NCBI RefSeq assembly: GCF_048541825.1
Contig: NZ_CP183332.1
Span: forward strand, 434,001 to 498,000
Direction of reading: 5' to 3'
DNA from: Caulobacter sp048541825
Lineage (GTDB): Bacteria > Pseudomonadota > Alphaproteobacteria > Caulobacterales > Caulobacteraceae
Length of the DNA: 64,000 nt
Shown piece after piece: positions 58,655-64,000 of the stretch. Below the pieces are notes generated by a model. That model was not told the DNA's origin, ran no database searches, and saw only the letters and a list, made by a program, of their open reading frames with translations. Position 1 is the stretch's first letter, and every line of letters begins with the position of its first letter. The translations under genes were made by a program, and so were the position numbers.

Positions 58655-60036
58655 GCCATCCCATGGTTGCCGATCCCCAGGAATGCCGCGACTTCCTGGC
58701 CGCCAATCCGCAGGTGCGGTTTGTCGATGTGTTCTTCACCAGCATGACCGGCGTGCCGCGCGGCAAGCGGCTGCGGATCCACGAGCTGCAGGCGGTCTAC
58801 GACTATGGTCGCTTCCTGCCCGGCTCGATTCTGGTTGTCGACACAACCGGGGCCGATTGCGAGGACACGGGCCTGGTCTGGGAAGACGGCGACGCCGACC
58901 GCCGCGCGCGGCCGGTGCCCGGCACCCTGACCCTGGCCCCCTGGCTGGGCGACGACATGGCCCAGGTGATGCTGTCGCTTTACGAGCTGGACGGCACGCC
59001 CAACGATCTGGACCCCCGCCACGTGCTGCAACGGGTGCTGGACCGCTACGCCGCCGATGGCCTGACGCCGGTCGCCGCCTGCGAGCTGGAATACTATCTG
59101 GTCGACCTGGAGCGCACCGCTGACGGCGACCTGCAGCCGCCCAAGTCTCTGCAGACCGGTCGTCGCCCGCACGGCATCGAGGTCTATGGCCTGCCCGAGC
59201 TGGAGGCCATCGCCCCGTTCCTGCGCGAGCTGTGGGACACCGCCGACGTGATCGGCGTGCCGCTGGAAGGAGCGATCTCGGAGTTCGCCCCCAGCCAGGT
59301 GGAGCTGACCCTCAAGCACAAGCCCGACGCGCTGCGGGCTTGCGACGACGCCCTGCTGTACAAGCGCATGGCCAAGGGCGTGGCCCTGCGCCATGGCTGC
59401 GAGGCCACCTTCATGGCCAAGCCCTGGGCCGACAAGGCGGGCAACGGCTTCCACGTCCATGTCAGCTTCAACGACAAGGACGGCAACAACCTGTGCGCTG
59501 ACGAGGACCCCGAGGGCTCGGCCATGCTGCGCCACGCCATCGGCGGCATGAAGCAGCTGCTGGGCGAGGGCATGGCCATCCTGGCCCCCAACGCCAACAG
59601 CTATCGCCGCTTCAAGGCCAACAGCTATGCGCCGGTCGCGGCGACCTGGGGCGTCAACAACCGCACGGTGTCTCTGCGCATTCCGGCCGGACCGGCTCCG
59701 ACGCGCCATGTCGAGCACCGCGTCGCGGGCGCCGACGGCAATCCCTACCTGGTGATGGCCGTGCTGCTGGCCAGTGCTCACCACGGCCTGACCCACAGGA
59801 TCGATCCGGGCCCGGCGGTGGTCGGCGACGGCTATGCCGCTGCGGCCAAGGAGAAGTCGCGTCTGCCGTCCCACTGGTTCGCGTCGGTTGATCTGTTCGA
59901 TCAGTCAGCCGTGCTGCGCGACTATCTGGGTGACCGCTTTGTGGACATGTTCGTGTCGGTGAAGCGGACTGAACAGGCGAGGTTCTTCGAGGTGGTCACC
60001 AGCCTCGATTTCGATTGGTACCTGCGCAACGCGTGA
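58651..60036 (+). CDS. puuA: Gamma-glutamylpolyamine synthetase-like glutamine synthetase (PuuA type)
   Basis: 461 residues, GS class. The N-terminal beta-grasp has VRFVDVFFTSMTGVPRGKRL and LPGSILVVDTTGAD. The catalytic domain has AACELEYYLVDLERT, APSQVELTLKHKPDALRACD (metal Glu), ATFMAKPWADKAGNGFHVHV (His/Gly loop), NSYRRFKANSYAPVAATWGV and NRTVSLRIPAGPAPTRHVEH (Arg/Glu). It ligates glutamate to putrescine or another amine using ATP. Divergence from GlnA motifs and the polyamine context favour PuuA. No PuuB oxidase or PuuD hydrolase is seen in this window, so the rest of a gamma-glutamyl route may lie beyond it. Confidence 0.87.
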   Translation: MSHPMVADPQECRDFLAANPQVRFVDVFFTSMTGVPRGKRLRIHELQAVYDYGRFLPGSILVVDTTGADCEDTGLVWEDGDADRRARPVPGTLTLAPWLGDDMAQVMLSLYELDGTPNDLDPRHVLQRVLDRYAADGLTPVAACELEYYLVDLERTADGDLQPPKSLQTGRRPHGIEVYGLPELEAIAPFLRELWDTADVIGVPLEGAISEFAPSQVELTLKHKPDALRACDDALLYKRMAKGVALRHGCEATFMAKPWADKAGNGFHVHVSFNDKDGNNLCADEDPEGSAMLRHAIGGMKQLLGEGMAILAPNANSYRRFKANSYAPVAATWGVNNRTVSLRIPAGPAPTRHVEHRVAGADGNPYLVMAVLLASAHHGLTHRIDPGPAVVGDGYAAAAKEKSRLPSHWFASVDLFDQSAVLRDYLGDRFVDMFVSVKRTEQARFFEVVTSLDFDWYLRNA

Positions 60037-60118
60037 TCACGCTGCGCGGCAATGGCTTTGGGTTGAAAACCGCCGGGGGGATCGCCGGCTTCGAACAAAA
60101 AGGGAGCTTTGAGGGACC

Positions 60119-61228
60119 ATGAGCACCATTACCCAACGGGGCATGCAACGGGCCGGGATGAACCGCCGATCGCTGCTGACGGCCACGGGCGCCGCCGCCA
60201 TCGGCCTGACCTTCACCGCCTGCGGCGAGAAGCCCGCGCCGGCCGCCGCCGGCGGCGAGGAAGCCAAGCTGAACTTCTATAACTGGGACACCTATATCGG
60301 CGACACCACCCTGGCCGACTTCAAGACGGCCACCGGCGTCGACGTGAACATGAGCCTGTTCGCCACCAACGACGAGCTGTTCGCCAAGCTGAAGGCCGGC
60401 AATCCGGGCTTTGACGTGATTGTGCCGTCCAACGAGTTCGTCACCCGCATGGGCCAGGCGGGCCTTCTGGAAGTGCTGGACCGCAGCAAGATCCCCAATC
60501 TGACGAACATCGATCCGGCCTTCATGGACCCGGAATACGACCCGGGCCGCAAATATTCGATGCCCTACACCTGGCTGGTGCTGGGCATCGGCTATCGCAA
60601 GAGCAAGGTGAAGGGCGTTCCTGACAGCTGGAAGTACCTGTTCGACAGCGAGCAGTACAAAGGCAAGATCGCCCTGCTGTCGGAAAGCGCCGACCTGATC
60701 CGCCTGTCGGCCAAGTACAAGGGCTACAGCGTCAACAAGATCCCGCCCGAACTGGTCGCCGAGATCGAGGCGATGCTGATCAAGCAGAAGCCTTTCATCA
60801 AAGCCTTCCACGACGACAACGGCCAGGACATGCTGGCCTCGGGCGAGGTCGATCTGGTGCTGGAATACAACGGCGACATCGCCCAGCTGATGAAGGAAGA
60901 CGACGACGTCGGCTTCGTGATCCCCAAGGAGGGATCGCTGATCAATTCCGACACCCTGTGCATCCCCAAGGGCGCGCCGCGTCCGCTGAACGCCCACAAG
61001 TTCATCAACTATCTGCTGGACGCGCAGGCCGGGGCGGCGATCTCCAAAACCATCCTCTATCCGACGCCCAATGCGGCGGCCAAGGCGCTGATGCCTGACG
61101 ATTACAAGAACAATCAGGTGATCTTCCCGCCGCTGGATGTGATGGCCAAGTGCGAGTACGGCGCCTTCGAAGGCGCCGAAAAGGCCAGCCAGTACGAGGA
61201 AGTCATGACGCGGGTGCGGGCGGCTTAG
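60119..61228 (+). CDS. Polyamine ABC transporter substrate-binding lipoprotein (PotD/PotF type)
   Basis: 369 residues. The N-terminus has NRRSLLTATGAAAIGLTFTA then CGEK, a lipobox with a twin-Arg start, so it is likely exported (possibly through Tat) and lipidated. The mature part opens with AKLNFYNWDTYIGDTTLADF, the PotD/PotF signature, then FDVIVPSNEFVTRMGQAGLL, YTWLVLGIGYRKSK, DLVLEYNGDIAQLMKEDDDV and IPKGAPRPLNAHKFINYLLD. Asp/Glu and aromatic residues for amine binding are present. GAGGGA precedes ATG 60119. It is followed by a REPIN before the permeases, a layout that often keeps binding-protein mRNA more abundant than permease mRNA. Confidence 0.93.
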   Translation: MSTITQRGMQRAGMNRRSLLTATGAAAIGLTFTACGEKPAPAAAGGEEAKLNFYNWDTYIGDTTLADFKTATGVDVNMSLFATNDELFAKLKAGNPGFDVIVPSNEFVTRMGQAGLLEVLDRSKIPNLTNIDPAFMDPEYDPGRKYSMPYTWLVLGIGYRKSKVKGVPDSWKYLFDSEQYKGKIALLSESADLIRLSAKYKGYSVNKIPPELVAEIEAMLIKQKPFIKAFHDDNGQDMLASGEVDLVLEYNGDIAQLMKEDDDVGFVIPKEGSLINSDTLCIPKGAPRPLNAHKFINYLLDAQAGAAISKTILYPTPNAAAKALMPDDYKNNQVIFPPLDVMAKCEYGAFEGAEKASQYEEVMTRVRAA

Positions 61229-61240
61229 GGCGCGAGCCAA

Positions 61241-61353
61241 GTCCTCCCCCCAGCGGGGGAGGCGGCCGAAGGCCGGAGGGGGAAGTGCTGCTGAGTCAGC
61301 CCGACTTCCCCCTCCGTCGACTGCGTCGACACCTCCCCCGCTGGGGGGAGGAT
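61241..61353. repeat. REPIN-like inverted repeat (GTCCTCCCCC family), copy 2
   Basis: Outer hairpins GTCCTCCCCCCAGCGGGGGA and CCTCCCCCGCTGGGGGGAGG, with a paired middle (GGAGGGGGAAGT and ACTTCCCCCTCC). It matches 50436-50549 over most of its length. It fills the potF-like/potB gap; a TTTT run follows the right hairpin. Confidence 0.8.
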
Positions 61354-61369
61354 TTTAGGGGGACCACCG

Positions 61370-62275
61370 ATGGAACAGAGCTGGAAACAGGCCAAGGCGG
61401 TGTTCGCCGGCACGCTCGGCCCGCCGCTGTTCTGGCTGGTGCTGTTCTTCCTCGTGCCGCTGGCCATCGTCTGGGCCTACAGCTTTGGCAACAACGACGG
61501 CCTGACCGACATCGCCATTACCGGCACGTTCAAGAACTACGCTCGGGCGATCGAGCCGCTGTATCTGAAGATCTTCGTGAAATCGGCCTGGGTGGCGGCC
61601 ATCACCACCGGGCTGTGCCTGGTGATCGGCTTTCCGGTGGCCCTGGCCATCACCTTTGCGTCCGAGAAGACCAAGACCTGGCTGCTGTTGCTGATCATGC
61701 TGCCGTTCTGGACGAACCTGCTGATCCGCACCTACGCCCTGATCGCGGTGCTGCGCACCGAGGGCTACGTCAATATGGGCCTGGAGTGGATCTGGAAGGG
61801 CGGCGGCGTGATCGGGGCCCTGCTGGGCCTGCAGCCGATCGGCGACTTCCAGCCGCTGGAGCTGCTGCACAACAATTTCGCGGTCATTCTCGGCCTGATC
61901 TATGTGCACCTGCCGTTCATGGTGCTGCCGCTGTATTCGGCCCTGGACCGGCTGGACAAGTCGCTGCTGGAGGCCAGTCTCGACCTTGGCGCCGGCCACC
62001 TGCAGACCCTGTTCAAGGTGGTCGTGCCCCTGGCCCTGCCAGGCATTGCGTCGGGCGTGCTGATCACCTTCATCCCGGCCCTGGGCGCCTATCTGACGCC
62101 CGACCTGCTGGGCGGGCCCGACAGCCAGATGATCGCCAATGTCATCGAGCGCCAGTTCAAGCGGGCCAATGACTGGCCGTTCGGCGCGGCGATGTCGTTC
62201 CTGCTGATGTACCTGACCTTCATCGCCATCGCCTTGCAGGCCGTGCTGTCTCGCAAGACCCCGGAGGCCAAGTGA
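61370..62275 (+). CDS. potB: Polyamine ABC transporter permease (PotB/PotH)
   Basis: 301 residues with six predicted helices, the first being PPLFWLVLFFLVPLAIVWAY. The BPD permease EAA loop is SLLEASLDLGAGHLQTLFKV followed by VVPLALPGIASGVLITF, which docks the ATPase. MLPFWTNLLIRTYALIAVLR is typical of the PotB/PotH group. It forms the channel with PotC. The start lies 17 bases after the REPIN; AGGGGGAC gives the ribosome-binding site. Its stop overlaps potC by four bases. Confidence 0.94.
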   Translation: MEQSWKQAKAVFAGTLGPPLFWLVLFFLVPLAIVWAYSFGNNDGLTDIAITGTFKNYARAIEPLYLKIFVKSAWVAAITTGLCLVIGFPVALAITFASEKTKTWLLLLIMLPFWTNLLIRTYALIAVLRTEGYVNMGLEWIWKGGGVIGALLGLQPIGDFQPLELLHNNFAVILGLIYVHLPFMVLPLYSALDRLDKSLLEASLDLGAGHLQTLFKVVVPLALPGIASGVLITFIPALGAYLTPDLLGGPDSQMIANVIERQFKRANDWPFGAAMSFLLMYLTFIAIALQAVLSRKTPEAK

Positions 62276-63129
62276 TGGCGAAACGCTCCGCTCCCGGTCC
62301 CCTCGAATACCTCCGCCGCTGGCAGATGCAGGCCTGGCTGGCGGCCGTGGCGATCTTCCTCTACGCGCCGCTGATCGCCCTGATGGCCTTCAGCTTCAAT
62401 GACAGCCGGCGCAACATCGTCTGGAAGGGCTTCACGCTCAAATATTACGAGAAGGCTTTCAATAATGCCGGCCTGATCGAGGCGTTCGGCAACAGCCTGA
62501 CCATCGCGGCCGTTTCGACCGTGGTCAGCGTGGCGCTGGGGGCCATGGTCGCCCTGGCCCTGTGGCGGTTCCGCTTCCCCGGCAAGACGGCCCTGAACGG
62601 GGCGCTGGCCCTGCCTATCGTGGTGCCGGAGATCTGCATGGGCGTGGCGATGCTGGTGTTCTTCGCCAAGGTGATGCCGTGGCCGCAGGGCATGGTCTGG
62701 CCGCTGAACCTGGGGGCGATCATCATCGCCCACGTCTCGTTCTCGTTCCCGTTCGTGGCGGTGGTAGTGCGGGCCCGGATGACCAGCTTCAACCGCGAGA
62801 TGGAGGAGGCGGCCCGCGACCTGGGGGCCGGCGAGTGGCGAACGATCAAGGACGTGATCCTGCCGCACATGGCCCCGTCTCTGGTGGCCGGGGCGCTGCT
62901 GGCCTTCACGCTCAGCCTCGATGACTTCGTCATCACCTTCTTCACGGCCGGACCCGACACCGTGACCTTCCCGGTGAAGGTCTATTCGATGGTCCGCTTC
63001 TCGGTGACGCCCGAGGTCAATGCGGCCTCGACCATACTTATTGTGCTGACGGTGATCCTGACGGCCGCCGCCCTGAAGCTGCAGGGCAATTCGGCCGCGA
63101 CGGCGGGCCATGGGGGAGAGAAGTCGTGA
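62272..63129 (+). CDS. potC: Polyamine ABC transporter permease (PotC/PotI)
   Basis: 285 residues, inner membrane. TM1 is AWLAAVAIFLYAPLIALMAF; then SFNDSRRNIVWKGFTLKYYE, a PotC/PotI signature. The EAA motif reads EMEEAARDLGAGEWRTIKDV then ILPHMAPSLVAGALLAF. FTLSLDDFVITFFTAGPDTV is characteristic of the family. Overlaps with potB and the ATPase gene (ATGA and GTGA) show translational coupling of the transporter subunits. Confidence 0.94.
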   Translation: MMAKRSAPGPLEYLRRWQMQAWLAAVAIFLYAPLIALMAFSFNDSRRNIVWKGFTLKYYEKAFNNAGLIEAFGNSLTIAAVSTVVSVALGAMVALALWRFRFPGKTALNGALALPIVVPEICMGVAMLVFFAKVMPWPQGMVWPLNLGAIIIAHVSFSFPFVAVVVRARMTSFNREMEEAARDLGAGEWRTIKDVILPHMAPSLVAGALLAFTLSLDDFVITFFTAGPDTVTFPVKVYSMVRFSVTPEVNAASTILIVLTVILTAAALKLQGNSAATAGHGGEKS

Positions 63130-64000
63130 GCATCATCACCTTCGAGAACGTCACCAAGCGCTTCGGCAAGATGGTGGCCGTCGACAACGTCTCGCTCAGC
63201 GTCGAGGAGGGCGAGTTCTTCTCGCTGCTGGGCCCGTCGGGCTGCGGCAAGACCACGCTGCTGCGGATGCTGGCCGGCTTCGAGACCCCCAGCGAGGGCC
63301 GGATCCTGATCGACGGCCATGACGTCTCGACCGTGCCGCCCAACAAGCGGCCGGTGAACATGGTGTTTCAGTCCTATGCGGTGTTCCCGCACATGAGCGT
63401 GGCCGACAATGTCGCCTATGGCCTGAAGGTGGATCGCGTGCCGACCGCCGAGCGCAACAAGCGCGTCGAGGAGGCTCTGGACTTGGTGCAGCTGGGCGGT
63501 CTGGGCGGTCGCAAGCCCGATCAGCTGTCGGGCGGCCAGCGGCAACGTGTTGCTCTGGCGCGGGCTCTGGTCAAACGCCCTCGCGTGCTGCTGCTGGACG
63601 AGCCGCTGTCAGCCCTCGACGCCAAGCTGCGCGAGCAGATGCGCACCGAGCTGTGCACCCTGCAGGAGAAGGTCGGCATCACCTTCATCATGGTCACCCA
63701 CGATCAGGACGAGGCCCTGGCCCTGGCCAGCCGCTGCGCGGTGATGAACCGCGGCGTGCTGCAGCAGGTGGCCACGCCCAGCGACCTTTACGAGTTTCCC
63801 AACAGCCGCTTCGTGGCCGACTTCATCGGCAGCGTGAACCTGTTCGAGGGTGTGCTGGCGGTGGATGAGCCCAGCCATGCGATCATCCGCTCGCCTGACC
63901 TGCCGGTGGACATCTTCCTCGATCACGGCGTCACCGGCCCGCGCGGCGGCGCGGCCTGGGCGGCGATCCGGCCCGAGAAGATCGAGCTGCACAAGAAGGA
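63126..64000 (+). CDS. potA: Polyamine ABC transporter ATP-binding protein (PotA/PotG), 3' end outside the window
   Basis: Incomplete: about 291 residues are visible and the frame is open at the window end. Walker A is LLGPSGCGKTTLLRMLAGFE, the Q loop VFQSYAVFPHMSVADNVAYG, the signature QLSGGQRQRVALARAL, Walker B RVLLLDEPLSALDAKLREQM, and the switch His in FIMVTHDQDEALALASRCAV. From about 240 onward a TOBE-type regulatory domain starts (FIGSVNLFEGVLAVDE). GTG 63126 overlaps the potC stop. It energises putrescine/spermidine uptake. The missing part should be about 80 residues. Confidence 0.93.
   Translation, partial: MSIITFENVTKRFGKMVAVDNVSLSVEEGEFFSLLGPSGCGKTTLLRMLAGFETPSEGRILIDGHDVSTVPPNKRPVNMVFQSYAVFPHMSVADNVAYGLKVDRVPTAERNKRVEEALDLVQLGGLGGRKPDQLSGGQRQRVALARALVKRPRVLLLDEPLSALDAKLREQMRTELCTLQEKVGITFIMVTHDQDEALALASRCAVMNRGVLQQVATPSDLYEFPNSRFVADFIGSVNLFEGVLAVDEPSHAIIRSPDLPVDIFLDHGVTGPRGGAAWAAIRPEKIELHKK

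Overview
The window looks like chromosome from a high-GC alphaproteobacterium, most likely Caulobacter or a close Caulobacteraceae relative. The basis is the strong GC bias at third codon positions, CtrA-like TTAA-N7-TTAAC sites, a large TonB-dependent receptor, many hybrid kinases and single-domain receivers, and stop codons embedded in a repeated AGAGC element. It is annotation by reading only; no database search was possible.

1-16 kb is catabolic and housekeeping: a bifunctional beta-oxidation enzyme and an acyl-CoA synthetase, a degenerate DegT-like protein, an adenine deaminase-type hydrolase, a PhyH dioxygenase, a pirin, an Lrp regulator divergent from a fused indolepyruvate ferredoxin oxidoreductase, a solitary ribbon-helix-helix protein coupled to an FAD oxidoreductase, and a GT4 glycosyltransferase. 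At 16.4 kb is a tRNA-Met(CAT), followed by a four-gene redox/export operon (AhpD-like, peroxiredoxin-like, EamA exporter, GST) divergent from a LysR regulator.

20.4-36.2 kb is a contiguous signalling block: cheZ-cheY on the minus strand; a soluble globin-coupled MCP, cheA (with two CheW domains), cheW, cheY, cheB and cheR on the plus strand; then a four-PAS hybrid kinase coupled to an MCP, a lone CheY and another MCP. The block lies between two copies of a 30-base direct repeat (29/30 identical), and its two cluster-opening MCP genes carry CtrA-like boxes at about the same distance from the start codon. CheZ and one MCP share a C-terminal EIDxLFG peptide resembling the CheY-binding N-terminus of FliM.

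36-54 kb is mixed: an AraC regulator, a DUF2306 membrane protein, an Lrp regulator divergent from methionine gamma-lyase with a nested palindrome between them, a PilZ protein, an XRE regulator, a CBS-containing hybrid kinase with degenerate catalytic boxes, a TonB-dependent receptor, queC-queE-queD (queuosine precursor; QueD lacks the usual catalytic Cys), a small lipoprotein, a receiver protein, aroC, a lipoprotein pectate lyase and a small cytochrome c.

53.4-64 kb is a polyamine/omega-amino acid utilisation locus: an omega-transaminase divergent from a GntR repressor, succinate-semialdehyde dehydrogenase, a second class III aminotransferase, a PuuA-like glutamine synthetase and a spermidine/putrescine-type ABC transporter whose ATPase runs off the window end. 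Two copies of an ACTGTGATC palindrome mark likely GntR operators. Several REPIN-like inverted repeats sit in intergenic gaps throughout.
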